Positions 25,667 to 35,080 of a stretch of DNA of 64,000 nt are shown here, in pieces. Origin of the DNA: Streptacidiphilus sp. P02-A3a (lineage in GTDB: Bacteria; Actinomycetota; Actinomycetes; Streptomycetales; Streptomycetaceae); NCBI RefSeq assembly GCF_014084105.1, contig NZ_CP048289.1:3729922-3793921 (forward strand), in the 5' to 3' direction. Every line of letters begins with the position of its first letter. Position 1 is the first letter of the stretch. The translations under genes and the position numbers were made by a program. The notes under the pieces were generated by a model. The model worked only from the letters and a program-made list of their open reading frames with translations, had not been told where the DNA came from and did not search any database.

Positions 25667-27040
25667 TTACCAGCCGACTGCGACGACCAGGTATTGCGGG
25701 TTGGTCACCGAGATGTCCGAGGACTGACCGGCGTAGTCGTCGTACGGGAAGCCGTAGGTCAGTCCGTTGATGGAGTTCTGGTGCCAGAAGTCGGCGTAGT
25801 AGTCGGCCGGGGCGCTCTGGTAGAAGCCGCTGGCCGTGGACTGCTGGGCGACCGGCAGTTGCGCGACGTGCCGGTTGATCCCGGCGCACAGCTGCGGGTT
25901 GTTGGCCAGGGTGCCGCTGCATCCGAGGATCTGGGCGGTGGTGTCCGAGCTGTCGCCTACCGAGGCGGCGTAGCTGTTGTAGTAGTTCGCCTCCGCGCCG
26001 CCGGGCTGGAACGCGGCGTCGTCGCCCGGCGCGGGGATGCCGTAGGGTGCCTGGTCGGTGGCGAGTTCCTTGAACTCGGTGGGCACGAAGTTCTCGAAGC
26101 GCTGGAAGGTCGCGGCGCGGCTCTCCTGGAAGGTGGCGTAGTTCTCGCCGACCTCCTGGTTGGAGCCGTCGTGGCCGTGCAGCAGCAGTGCGAGCTTCAG
26201 GCCGAACCGGTCGACCCGCGTGGTGTCGACGTTGATCGAGGAGGCGCCGACGGTGAACTCGATGAAGTCGTAGTACTGGCTGGTGGGGGAGCCGAGGTAG
26301 AAGTACATCCGGCCGGAGGAGTTGGCGGGCATGTCGATGTAGGGCTGCTGGGCGATCGACTCGGTCTGGCCGTTGAAGCTCCAGTACACCTGGCTGTCCG
26401 GGTACTGCCCGTTGGTCTGGTTCTCGATCTTGAATTCCAGGACCTGGGTGGCCGCCGGGATGGCGCCGGTGTCCCCCCAGAACGAGGCGGGCGGCTCACC
26501 TCCGGTCCCACCACCTCCACCGCCGCCGGACCCGGTCGGCAGGTTCCATTGCTGGTTGGTGCCGCCGTTGCAGTCCCAGATGTCGAGTTGGGTGCCGTTG
26601 GTGGTGCTGAAGCCGGGGTCGTCCAGGCACTTGCCGGAGGCCGGGTTGACCAGGGTGTTGTTGGCGCCCTGCTGCCAGACCTGGTTGCCGCCGCCGTTGC
26701 AGTCCCACAGCTCGACCAGGGCCCCGTCCGCGGTGGAGGCGCCGGTGATGTCCAGGCACTTGCCGTTGATCTGAAGCGTGTTGTTGCTGGCGACGGTCCA
26801 CTGCTGGGCGGGGGTGCTGTTGCAGTCGTACAGGTCAACGATGGTGCCGTCGGCACTGCTGCCCGCGAAGTCGTCCAGGCATTTGCCCTGGTACCCGGTG
26901 ATCGTCCCGGACGTGGCGGCGTGGGCAGTACCGGTTGCGGCTCCCACGAGTCCCAGGCTGAGGGCGGTAGCGGTCACCACTCCGAGGATCGTTCCTGCCC
27001 GAGTCCGCGCATGACCGCGTGGCGTGTCCTTCACATGCAT
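25667..27040 (-). CDS. GH64-type beta-1,3-glucanase with N-terminal ricin-B lectin domain
   Basis: 457 residues from ATG 27040, preceded by AAAGGAC. The order is: signal peptide (about 1-42), ricin-B domain (about 43-167, QxW at QQW, QVW and QQW), glycine-rich linker (170-183), catalytic domain (about 186-457). The catalytic part aligns by eye with laminaripentaose-producing beta-1,3-glucanase. Glu261 in YDFIEFTVG and Asp277 in TRVDRFGL take the positions of the two known catalytic acids, and the ending LCAGINRHVAQL with LTYGFPYDDYAGQ matches its C-terminus. It should cut beta-1,3-glucan of fungal walls. It is the last of four same-strand secreted genes. Confidence 0.82.
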   Translation of the reverse strand: MHVKDTPRGHARTRAGTILGVVTATALSLGLVGAATGTAHAATSGTITGYQGKCLDDFAGSSADGTIVDLYDCNSTPAQQWTVASNNTLQINGKCLDITGASTADGALVELWDCNGGGNQVWQQGANNTLVNPASGKCLDDPGFSTTNGTQLDIWDCNGGTNQQWNLPTGSGGGGGGGTGGEPPASFWGDTGAIPAATQVLEFKIENQTNGQYPDSQVYWSFNGQTESIAQQPYIDMPANSSGRMYFYLGSPTSQYYDFIEFTVGASSINVDTTRVDRFGLKLALLLHGHDGSNQEVGENYATFQESRAATFQRFENFVPTEFKELATDQAPYGIPAPGDDAAFQPGGAEANYYNSYAASVGDSSDTTAQILGCSGTLANNPQLCAGINRHVAQLPVAQQSTASGFYQSAPADYYADFWHQNSINGLTYGFPYDDYAGQSSDISVTNPQYLVVAVGW

Positions 27041-27152
27041 GGCCAGTCCTTTCAACAGTGGGTAGGTGCGTGTTGCCGGTGATCGCCGTGGCCTGCTGCG
27101 GCAGGAAGACGGACACTTCACGGCCGCCGTCTTTGGGTTCCCTTCGGCTGGG

Positions 27153-29102
27153 TCAGGCGCCGGGGAGGGACCAGATTTGGGCGGTGCCGCCGTTGCAGTC
27201 CCACAGTTCCAGCTGGGTTCCGTCGGTGGCGCTGGCGCCGGGGTCATCGAGGCAGCGTCCTGAGACCGGGTTGCGGTAGCCGCCGTCGTAGGGCTGCCAC
27301 TGCTGGTTGGCGCCGCCGTTGCAGTCCCAGATTTCCAGGAGGGTGCCGTTGGCGGTGCCGGCGCCGGTGGCGTCCAGGCACTTGCCCGACGTTCGCAGGG
27401 TGCCGTCGGAGGCGGCTGTCCAGGACTGTCCGCCTGTGCCGTTGCAGGACCACAGCTCGACCTTGGTGCCGTCGGTCGTGTTGTCCCCGGTCAGGTCCAG
27501 GCACTTCCCGGCGACCCCGGAGGTCACCGGGCCCGTGCCGCCTGAGGGGCTGCTGCCGTTGGTGCGCGAGGTCAGGGTGAACTTCTGGTTCGGGCCGTCG
27601 TTGGGCGCCCACTGCTCGTACTGCGTTCCCGCAGCCGTACTGCCGCCCGGGTTGTCGAGGGCGAGTTTGCTGTTGCGGTTGTAGAAGGACCAGGTGCCGT
27701 CCGAGTTCTGGACCGGCTTCCACTGGTCGTTGCCCGGGATCAGGCCACCGGCCGGCCACTGGACGATCTGCGCGCCTGGTGCACCGGAGGCCGCGCTGAC
27801 GTTGAGCAGCTGACCGCTGCGGGCGTTCTCGATCTCGTAGTAGCCGTTGCTTTCGGGCACGAACGTCCACGAGGCGCTGGTGTCACCGGTGTCGGTGTTC
27901 TGGACGATCGCCGCGGCGTTGGCGGTCGAGTCGCCCTGGACGCCCAGGGACAGCCCGCTGGTGGTGTTCTGGATCTCGTAGGAGCCGGAGAAGGGGGACG
28001 GGGCGGTCGTCGGCAGCACCTGGAACAGGGCGACCATGCCGATCATCTCGAACGCGTCGGGGTTGGTGTCGGTGGTGGGATTGGTCCAGTCGTTCCAGGT
28101 GAGGTTGTCGCTGTCGCGCTCGCTCCAGGCCTGCGCGGCGTTGGACTGCATGTAGGCGCTGTAGCGGCCGCACAGGTCGGCGTCGGTGCAGAAGTCGCTG
28201 ATGCCCTTGAACAGCCAGTACTGGTAGGAGCTGCCCGCCGTCTGGTTGTTGGCGACGATCGGGACCGTGTTCATGAAGTGGTCCGCGGTGCGTTCCGCGT
28301 CGTTGTAGTACTCGCTGTTCCCGGTGATCCGGTACAGGTTGTCGGCGGCTTCGATCCAGGATCCGGCGTTGTAGGCGTTGTCGGACGCTTGCAGGACAGT
28401 GCCCCCGCTGGCCCCGTTGGGGAAGGCGATGCATTCGTTGACGACGCCGGTGGTGGTGTTGACCAGGTTGGCGCGCACCCAGGAGTAGATCGCCTCGGCT
28501 TCCGTCAGGTAGGTGTTGTCGCCGGTGATCTGGTAGAGCGTCGCCGCGATGCTGATCATCGGGTTGTTGCTCAGCGAGCACTTGCTGTAGTCGGTGTCGT
28601 TCTCCCAGATCCCGCCGCCGCCGTCGGTGGACCAGCCCCGGGCGTAGGTCTTGTTGAACTGGTCCTCCGCGATGTTCAGCCAGTCCGTGTCACCGGTCTC
28701 CTGGTAGCCGCGCAGGACCGTGGTGGTGTCCCAGGCGACGTCGTCGTTCCAGCCGTCCCAGGACTCCCAGTCCGTGCCCTCGTACTTCAGGTAGGTGTTC
28801 ACCAGGTTGATGACCCGTTGCCGATCCGCGGGTGCGTGGGTGCGCTCGTAGACGTCCTGGGCGACCTGGATGTCCAGGGCCGCGATCCACATCCCGGCCC
28901 GGGTTGTGCCCTTGCTGAGCAGCTCGCTGGTGTAGTAGGTGTCGCCGTTGCCCTGGTACAGGAAGTTGTTGTTCCATGCCTGGTAGACGGCGTCCGGCGA
29001 GGGCAGGGCGGTCTCGGCGTGTGCCACGGGTGCCATCAGCATGCTCCCGACGGCCAGGGCGAGCGTCGCGCCCCCCGCCGCGAGGGATCTCAGTCGTTTC
29101 AT
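27153..29102 (-). CDS. GH76 alpha-1,6-mannanase with C-terminal beta-trefoil lectin domains
   Basis: 649 residues from ATG 29102. A signal peptide cleaves after AHA (about 29). The GH76 alpha/alpha-barrel spans about 32-375 and carries the catalytic Asp pair D120-D121 in DGWNDDVAWDTTT. GH76 enzymes cut the alpha-1,6 backbone of yeast mannan. Residues about 385-510 form one RICIN-like domain (YEIQNTTSGLSLGVQGDSTA), and about 520-648 a second, canonical ricin-B domain (AGKCLDLTGDNTTDGTKVEL, ending AQIWSLPGA). It lies between the SGNH esterase and GH64 genes with gaps of 68 and 112 bp, and fits together with the GH92 debranching enzyme nearby. Confidence 0.9.
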   Translation of the reverse strand: MKRLRSLAAGGATLALAVGSMLMAPVAHAETALPSPDAVYQAWNNNFLYQGNGDTYYTSELLSKGTTRAGMWIAALDIQVAQDVYERTHAPADRQRVINLVNTYLKYEGTDWESWDGWNDDVAWDTTTVLRGYQETGDTDWLNIAEDQFNKTYARGWSTDGGGGIWENDTDYSKCSLSNNPMISIAATLYQITGDNTYLTEAEAIYSWVRANLVNTTTGVVNECIAFPNGASGGTVLQASDNAYNAGSWIEAADNLYRITGNSEYYNDAERTADHFMNTVPIVANNQTAGSSYQYWLFKGISDFCTDADLCGRYSAYMQSNAAQAWSERDSDNLTWNDWTNPTTDTNPDAFEMIGMVALFQVLPTTAPSPFSGSYEIQNTTSGLSLGVQGDSTANAAAIVQNTDTGDTSASWTFVPESNGYYEIENARSGQLLNVSAASGAPGAQIVQWPAGGLIPGNDQWKPVQNSDGTWSFYNRNSKLALDNPGGSTAAGTQYEQWAPNDGPNQKFTLTSRTNGSSPSGGTGPVTSGVAGKCLDLTGDNTTDGTKVELWSCNGTGGQSWTAASDGTLRTSGKCLDATGAGTANGTLLEIWDCNGGANQQWQPYDGGYRNPVSGRCLDDPGASATDGTQLELWDCNGGTAQIWSLPGA

Positions 29103-29170
29103 CCTTGCGGGACCTTTCCGTTCGTTCGCTGTGGTGTGCCGAGTCCCGCGCCCGGGACGAAGAGCGGGAC

Positions 29171-30343
29171 CTATGCGGCTGTCCACTGCTGGTTGCTGCC
29201 GCCGTTGCAGTCCCAGATGTCGAGTTGGGTGCCGTTGGTGGTGCTGAATCCGGGGTCGTCCAGGCATTTGCCGGAGGTCGGGTTGACCAGGGTGTTGTTC
29301 GCGCCTTGCTGCCAGACCTGGTTGCCGCCGCCGTTGCAGTCCCACAGCTCGACCAGGGCCCCGTCAGTGGTGGAGGCGCCGGTGATGTCCAGGCACTTGC
29401 CGTTGATCCGCAGCGTGCCATCGGTGTAAGGGGTCCATGTCTGGGCCGCGGTGCGGTTGCAGCCGTACAGGTCGACAACGGTTCCGTCGGCACTACTGCC
29501 AGCGAAGTCGTCCAGGCATTGGCCCGCGATCCCGGACGCGAAGGCGCTGCTCGTCCGCGGGGTGGGGGCGCCGTTGGCGACGGGAGGAGTGATCCACCCT
29601 GCCGCGTCCGCCGCCTGGATGCCCTTGTTCCAGGCGTCGGCCATCTTCTGGTAGCCGCCGTCGTTGGGGTGCAGGGCGTCGAACAGGTCAGCTGTGGTCA
29701 GGGCGCTCATGTCCACGAAGGCCACGTGATCGCCTGCCGCCTGCTTCGCCGCGACCATGCTCGGGATCGTCGCGTTGTAGGCGGGTTCCGCGGCAGCGAC
29801 CTCGGTGTTGGTCGACACGATCAGATTGGCGACCAGAACCGTCGCGGTCGGGTCGTCCCGCACGATCTGGTCGACCAGTGCGCTGAGCCGGTCAGGTGCG
29901 GTGGAGTCCTCGTAGTCCTGGCCCAGGTCGTTGGTGCCGATCATGAGCGTGATCACGTTGGGCTTGTAGGTGGCCAGCGAGGAGTCCGTGATCGCGGCGA
30001 GCTGGTCGATCCGCCACCCCGAATGGCCCTCGTTGTCGGGGTCGGACATCGTCCCGCCCTGAACCGAGCCGACGAAGTCCAAAGGGTGGCCCTCGGCTGT
30101 CAGTTCGTCCCACAGCGGCCCGCGGTACCCGTTTCCGGTGGTGCTCTGGTAGCCGTAGGTGATCGAGTCGCCCATCGGCTCCAGTCGCAGCGGCGTCGAG
30201 GCCACGGCTGCCACAGCCCCGGCCTTCGCACTGGCGGGCGAAGCCGCAGCGCCGGTGACCGCCTGCGCCGGAGCGGCGAGCCCCAAGGCCACGCCCAGCG
30301 CGGCGACCACTGCGAGCACGGGAACTCTCCTTGTTCTCTTCAC
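29171..30343 (-). CDS. SGNH/GDSL esterase with C-terminal ricin-B lectin domain
   Basis: 390 residues from GTG 30343, with GAGG just upstream. Signal peptide 1-28. The SGNH fold spans about 50-250: nucleophile Ser60 in EPMGDSITYG, a block II Gly near 92, Asn138 in IGTNDLG, and Asp222/His225 in DALHPND. This layout is close to CE3-type acetyl esterases, so deacetylation of polysaccharide is plausible but not proven. Residues about 262-388 are the ricin-B domain (AGQCLDDFAGSSADGTVVDL), nearly identical to the tags on neighbouring enzymes. Same-strand neighbours are GH18 upstream (106 bp) and GH76 downstream (68 bp). Confidence 0.87.
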   Translation of the reverse strand: MKRTRRVPVLAVVAALGVALGLAAPAQAVTGAAASPASAKAGAVAAVASTPLRLEPMGDSITYGYQSTTGNGYRGPLWDELTAEGHPLDFVGSVQGGTMSDPDNEGHSGWRIDQLAAITDSSLATYKPNVITLMIGTNDLGQDYEDSTAPDRLSALVDQIVRDDPTATVLVANLIVSTNTEVAAAEPAYNATIPSMVAAKQAAGDHVAFVDMSALTTADLFDALHPNDGGYQKMADAWNKGIQAADAAGWITPPVANGAPTPRTSSAFASGIAGQCLDDFAGSSADGTVVDLYGCNRTAAQTWTPYTDGTLRINGKCLDITGASTTDGALVELWDCNGGGNQVWQQGANNTLVNPTSGKCLDDPGFSTTNGTQLDIWDCNGGSNQQWTAA

Positions 30344-30449
30344 AATCGACCTCGGCCTCTCGTAGGTGGTGTCGTCCGTTGCCGCTGCGGATCCGCTCGC
30401 TACGGCCAGGTGACGCTGCGGACGCGGGTGCGCCGCCGCGAAGGGCGGC

Positions 30450-31865
30450 TCAGCCCAGGGTCCAGACCTGGTTGGTGCCGCCGTTGCAGTCCCAGATGTC
30501 GAGTTGGGTGCCGTTGGTGGTGCTGAAGCCGGGGTCGTCCAGGCACTTGCCGGAGGCGGGGTTGACCAGGGTGTTGTTGGCGCCCTGCTGCCAGACCTGG
30601 TTCCCGCCGCCGTTGCAGTCCCACAGCTCGACCAGGGCCCCGTCAGCGGTGGAGGCACCGGTGATGTCCAGGCACTTGCCGTTGATCTGAAGCGTGTTGT
30701 TGCTGGCGACGGTCCACTGCTGGGCGGGGGTGTTGTTGCAGTCGTACAGGTCAACGATGGTGCCGTCGGCGCTGCTGCCAGCGAAGTCGTCCAGGCACTT
30801 GCCCGCCACGCCCGAGGCCACGGCACCGGTCGAACCGCCGCCACCGGTGCTCGTTCCGCTGGTGAAGGGCTGGAAGGCGCGGGCGAAGTCACCGGTGTTC
30901 TGGCTGATCCCGCTACAGGTGCCCGAGGCGGCGGTCGCGCCCGCGCATCCGCCGTTGTCCCGGTTCTCCGACCAGTAGGACAGCATCGCTATGCCCTTGG
31001 ACGCGTCGTAGGACTCCACGTTGGCCGCGTCGGCCAGCGTGAACACCTCGCCCGCGCTGTCGTTCTGGCCGATCATGGGAGTGTTGCCGAGCTTGGCGTA
31101 GGCCGCCGCGGTGGAGATGCCGAAAGCGCTGGCGACCTGACTCGCGGTCGCGTCCAGGGCCTGGTCGGATGCGTTGCCCATCTCGGTCCCGGAGGTGGCG
31201 TAGTCCATGGTCATGATGTTGACGATGTCGGGTGTGAAACCGTTGGCACGGGCGTTGTCGAGCAGGTTCACGCCGTCCTGGCCGAGGCCGCTGGGACTGG
31301 CCGGGACGGTGAAGGAGATCGAGAGCGGTCGGCCATTGCTGGACGCCCAACTGCGAACCTGTGCCAGGGCCTTGTCCCTGCGGTCGATCCCGGCGGTGTT
31401 GGTCAGTGAGTTCGACTCGATGTCGAAGTCGATGTGGGACAGGTTGAAGGTGGTGACCACGGACGCGATCTGTGCCGCGGCTGCCTGCGGGGTGGAGCAG
31501 GCGTCGCCCAGCTCGGTCAGAGCGGAGTCGGACCCATAGCCGCCGAAGGACACCGAGACATCGCCACCCTGGGCACGGAGGCTGTCGATCTGGTTCTGCA
31601 GACTGGCCTGCTCACCTATCGACCACTGACAGTTGGCACCGTCGACGAACGCGATGGTGAAGAACTTGGTGCCGTAGCTGCCGGCCACGTTGCTGAGCGT
31701 CAGATTGCCCGACCAGGTGTCCGCGAAGGGAGCGAAGACGTGCGCGGGCCACGGGTTCGGCGAGGACGCAGAAGCCGGGGCCGCGGCCCCCACGGCCACA
31801 GCACCCGCAGCCGCGATCACCCCGAGTGCGGACAGTGCGGAAACCAATCTTGAGCGGCTGAACAT
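30450..31865 (-). CDS. GH18 chitinase-like enzyme with C-terminal ricin-B lectin domain
   Basis: 471 residues. Signal peptide 1-34 (ending ASA). GH18 TIM barrel about 38-325, with SVSFGGYGS (substrate-binding SxGG) and LSHIDFDIES, in which Asp146, Asp148 and catalytic Glu150 match DxDxE. The first Asp of the usual DxxDxDxE is Ser143. A Gly/Ser linker (about 335-345) leads to a ricin-B domain (347-470). It should hydrolyse chitin or related GlcNAc polymers. It heads a run of four minus-strand genes (GH18, SGNH, GH76, GH64). A LacI-like palindrome and a DasR-like site lie 209 and 254 bp upstream. Confidence 0.9.
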   Translation of the reverse strand: MFSRSRLVSALSALGVIAAAGAVAVGAAAPASASSPNPWPAHVFAPFADTWSGNLTLSNVAGSYGTKFFTIAFVDGANCQWSIGEQASLQNQIDSLRAQGGDVSVSFGGYGSDSALTELGDACSTPQAAAAQIASVVTTFNLSHIDFDIESNSLTNTAGIDRRDKALAQVRSWASSNGRPLSISFTVPASPSGLGQDGVNLLDNARANGFTPDIVNIMTMDYATSGTEMGNASDQALDATASQVASAFGISTAAAYAKLGNTPMIGQNDSAGEVFTLADAANVESYDASKGIAMLSYWSENRDNGGCAGATAASGTCSGISQNTGDFARAFQPFTSGTSTGGGGSTGAVASGVAGKCLDDFAGSSADGTIVDLYDCNNTPAQQWTVASNNTLQINGKCLDITGASTADGALVELWDCNGGGNQVWQQGANNTLVNPASGKCLDDPGFSTTNGTQLDIWDCNGGTNQVWTLG

Positions 31866-32073
31866 GCCAAACTCCCTCTCACTGAACCGACTACGACGGC
31901 CCCGGCCCGCGCCTCTGTGAACGGAACGACATCAGGGCAGCGCTTGAGAACTGAGGCAAACGAGAACGGAGGCCCGTCGGCTGCCGAGCGTCCGAGGGTG
32001 ACCCGTGAGTCTCGCTGCTTCCATGGAGGGCTCCAGGGGCGTGATGACTACGGCGCGCTGTCGCGGCATGCGC

Positions 32074-32089
32074 TTGAGAGCGCTCTCAA
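32074..32089. promoter_or_regulatory. LacI/CebR-like palindromic operator
   Basis: TTGAGAGCGCTCTCAA is a perfect 16-bp palindrome with the central GAGCGCTC seen in actinomycete LacI-family sites such as those for CebR. It lies 209 bp upstream of the GH18 gene. Confidence 0.65.
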
Positions 32090-32118
32090 AAAAGTAGTGA
32101 TGCGTTGGGGATGCGTCA

Positions 32119-32132
32119 ATGGTCTGGACCAT
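32119..32132. promoter_or_regulatory. DasR-like (dre) element upstream of GH18
   Basis: ATGGTCTGGACCAT contains TGGTCTGGACCA, 11 of 12 matches to the core TGGTCTAGACCA of DasR-responsive elements that control Streptomyces chitin genes. The single mismatch is central and both half-sites are intact. It is 254 bp from the GH18 start. Confidence 0.6.
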
Positions 32133-32884
32133 AGATGAGTTTTTCCATCCGGGCAACGCGTGGTGCGGCAGTTGGGATCAACGCCGAGCCGGCCTGGCGC
32201 TCCTGGGAGCAGCATGAGGTCTCTGCCATCAGGAAGGGTATGGCGACGGCCACCGTCTCAGTCAACTGCCTTGTTCAGATGCGACCTGACGGTCCATCGC
32301 CTCCCAGGAGGCCGACCGGCGCAGCGGCGGCCCAGCTGATCAGGCAAATGTCGGCAGGCCCCCTCGTTGTTGGATTTTGTGTCAGTTCATCGATTTCTCA
32401 TGCCCATTGACAGAAGAACCAACAAGAGTGCTCAATGTGCCTTGGGCATCCAGCCCGCCCCACGGTGTCTCTGGCGCCCAAGCGGCCATGTGCGTCTATG
32501 GCATGGTCATGACGTGTCTGTGGTGCGGCGTTGCTTCCACTGCGTCGTGCCACCCCCACCGACCGTCTTGCCTCGCTGATCGACCGCCATCGTGCGGTTC
32601 GGCGGGCAGCGAAGGAGAAGAACGATGCACGCTGATCGGCGAAAACCGGCATCCCGCGGCTCGTCCAAGGCTCCCGCGCATGCCGGCCACCGTACTTGCT
32701 GATGTCCTGATCAGGGCACCGGTCCCATCCGCGCCCGCCTGCCGACCTGGACGTGTGCTGGCAGGCGGCCTGCGGGGTGCGTGAGGCGGCCGGCCGAGGA
32801 CGGCAGCACGTCTCGCCGGGCACCCTAGTTCCCCTTTCCCAGTGGCACGTTGATGCCCTGGTCGACCCCCGATTGGGTAGAACC

Positions 32885-34486
32885 ATGAGAGCTCTCTTCC
32901 GCTGGGCGGTGGCGTTGGCCGCTGCCACCGGGCTCGCCGCCGCAGTTCCGATGGCGGCGCAGGCCACGACCGTGTCACCGACCACCACGGGCCACGTCAC
33001 GACCACGCCCGCCTGCGCCAAGCCGCTGCATCCGGGCGGTCCGGTCTGTTACTCCCTGGTGCGCACCGACCTCCACGCCGTGCACGCCGACGCGCTCACC
33101 CCCGACCAGGCTCCCTCCGGCTACGGACCGGCGGACCTTCAGAGCGCCTACAACCTCGCCTCGGCCGCCGCGTCCGCCGGCGGCGGGGCGACGGTGGCGG
33201 TCGTGGAGAACGCGGACAACCCGAACCTGGAGGCGGACCTGGGGACCTACCGCTCCCAGTACGGCCTGCCCGCCTGTACCACGGCCAACGGTTGCTTCCG
33301 CAAGGTCAATCAGAGCGGCCAGCAGAGCAACTACCCTCCGGGCGACACCGGCTGGGGCACAGAGGCGTCGCTGGACATCGACATGGTCTCCGCGATCTGC
33401 CCCAACTGCCACATCCTGGTCGTCGAGGCGGGCGACCTGGACGCGGCCCAGAACACCGCGGTCTCCCTGGGCGCCCACTTCATCTCCAACAGCTGGGGCA
33501 CCGGCGACGATTCCGGCGACGCCAGCAGTGACGGCGACTACAACCACGCCGGTGTGGTCGACGTCGCCAGTTCGGGCGACGGTGGCTACGGAGTGAGCTA
33601 CCCCGCCTCGTCCCGTTACGTCGTGGCCGCGGGCGGCACCTCCCTGAGCCGGAGCTCCTCCTCGCGCGGCTGGTCGGAGACGGCATGGTCGGGCTCCGGC
33701 GCGGGCTGCTCCTCCTGGGAGACCAAGCCGTCCTGGCAGACCGACACCGGCTGCGGCAACCGCACCGTCGCGGACGTCTCGGCCGTGGCCGACCCCGGCA
33801 CCGGCGTCGCCGTCTACGACACCTACGGAGAGGGAGGCTGGTTCGTGGTCGGCGGTACCAGCGCCTCCTCGCCGATCATCGCCTCGGTGTACGCCCTGGC
33901 GGGCGCCCCCGCCACGAACGCCGCCTCGGTGCTCTACGCCAACCGCTCGGGCCTGAACGACGTGACCTCGGGATCGGACGGCTCCTGCAACCCCTCCTAC
34001 CTGTGCACGGCCACCACCGGCTACGACGGTCCGACCGGTCTGGGCACGCCCAACGGCCTCAGCGCCTTCACCGGAACCGGTACCGGTGGCGGTGGCGGTG
34101 GTTCGACCGGTGCGGTGACCTCGGGCATATCGGGCAAGTGCCTGGACGACTTCGCGGGCAGCAGTGCGGACGGCACTATCGCCGACCTGTACGACTGCAA
34201 CGGGACTCCGGCGCAGGCGTGGACCGTGGCCGGTAACAACACGTTGCAGGTCAACGGCAAGTGCCTGGACATCACCGGCGGCTCCACCGCTGACGGGGCG
34301 CTGGTGGAGTTGTGGGACTGCAACGGCGGCGGGAACCAGGTCTGGCAGCAGGGCGCGAACAACACCCTGGTCAACCCGGCCTCCGGCAAGTGCCTGGACG
34401 ACCCCGGGTTCAGCACCACCAACGGCACCCAACTCGACCTCTGGGACTGCAACGGCGGCACCAACCAGCAGTGGAACCTGCCCTAA
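32885..34486 (+). CDS. S53 (sedolisin) protease with C-terminal ricin-B lectin domain
   Basis: 533 residues from ATG 32885, which opens a signal peptide (cleavage about 27). A short pro-like segment (about 28-80) is followed by a sedolisin domain. The Glu/Asp pair is Glu160 and Asp164 in WGTEASLDIDM, the oxyanion Asp232 is in SSGDGGYG, and the nucleophile Ser326 is in GGTSASSP. The subtilisin His is absent, as expected for S53. These proteases act at acid pH. The pro-region is far shorter than the roughly 180 residues usual in this family. After a Gly-rich linker (about 395-405) comes a ricin-B domain (407-533). It probably digests wall mannoproteins; that role is inferred from context. Confidence 0.88.
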   Translation: MRALFRWAVALAAATGLAAAVPMAAQATTVSPTTTGHVTTTPACAKPLHPGGPVCYSLVRTDLHAVHADALTPDQAPSGYGPADLQSAYNLASAAASAGGGATVAVVENADNPNLEADLGTYRSQYGLPACTTANGCFRKVNQSGQQSNYPPGDTGWGTEASLDIDMVSAICPNCHILVVEAGDLDAAQNTAVSLGAHFISNSWGTGDDSGDASSDGDYNHAGVVDVASSGDGGYGVSYPASSRYVVAAGGTSLSRSSSSRGWSETAWSGSGAGCSSWETKPSWQTDTGCGNRTVADVSAVADPGTGVAVYDTYGEGGWFVVGGTSASSPIIASVYALAGAPATNAASVLYANRSGLNDVTSGSDGSCNPSYLCTATTGYDGPTGLGTPNGLSAFTGTGTGGGGGGSTGAVTSGISGKCLDDFAGSSADGTIADLYDCNGTPAQAWTVAGNNTLQVNGKCLDITGGSTADGALVELWDCNGGGNQVWQQGANNTLVNPASGKCLDDPGFSTTNGTQLDLWDCNGGTNQQWNLP

Positions 34487-34502
34487 CACCGCACCACCCC
34501 AA

Positions 34503-34536
34503 CGGGGAGCAGGGACCCCACCATGCCTGCTCCCCG
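34503..34536 (+). terminator. Terminator of S53 protease gene
   Basis: CGGGGAGCAGG (34503-34513) and CCTGCTCCCCG (34526-34536) form a perfect 11-bp stem with a 12-nt loop, 17 bp after the stop. Confidence 0.7.
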
Positions 34537-34567
34537 GCTTCGGGCAGCTGACCGTAGAAGAGCCGAC

Positions 34568-35080
34568 ATTGAGGACTCGCCATGCAATGGAGAAGAACCA
34601 TAGGCCGCCGCGTGCGGCATCGGATGGGTGCGCTCGTGGGGGCGGTGGTCCTGGTCGCCGCCACTTTGGGGTTCGTGGGCGCCTTGGCCACGACCGCCGA
34701 GGCCGCCACGTCCGGGGCGATCACCGGGTACCAGGGTCTGTGCCTGGACGACTTCGCCGGTAGCAGCGCCGACGGCACCATCGTCGACCTGTACGGCTGC
34801 AACAACACCCCCGCCCAGCAGTGGACCGTGGCCAGTAACAACACGTTGCAGATCAACGGCAAGTGCCTGGACATCACCGGCGCGTCCACCGCCGACGGGG
34901 CGCTGGTGGAGTTGTGGGACTGCAACGGCGGCGGGAACCAGGTCTGGCAGCAGGGCGCGAACAACACCCTGGTCAACCCCGCCTCCGGCAAGTGCCTGGA
35001 CGACCCCGGGTTCAGCACCACCAACGGTACCCAGCTGGACATCTGGGACTGCAACGGCGGAGCCAACCAGGCATGGAACC
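34568..35080 (+). repeat. Duplicated 5' leader/lectin block, copy 1
   Basis: From ATTGAGGACTCGCC upstream of the start through the signal peptide and ricin-B domain, this block is almost base-for-base the same as 37050-37562. Differences are scattered single bases. Similarity stops at the linker after the lectin, where the two genes go on to unrelated domains. Confidence 0.88.

Larger units (their letters stand above)
31866..32884. other. Divergent intergenic region between GH18 and S53 genes
   Basis: About 1 kb without a supportable gene. The open frames here have no start context or recognisable motif. It contains the palindrome at 32074-32089 and the DasR-like site at 32119-32132, both on the GH18 side. 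The middle is locally AT-richer. Its size is large for this region and suggests either complex control or decayed sequence. Confidence 0.5.

Noticed and set aside
25655-27082. Val/Gly-rich plus-strand open frame over the GH64 gene
   Set aside because: Antisense shadow; signal peptide, lectin and catalytic motifs are all on the minus strand.
31917-32784. Several short open frames in the GH18-S53 gap
   Set aside because: None has a convincing ribosome binding site, codon bias or known motif, and they overlap each other on both strands.
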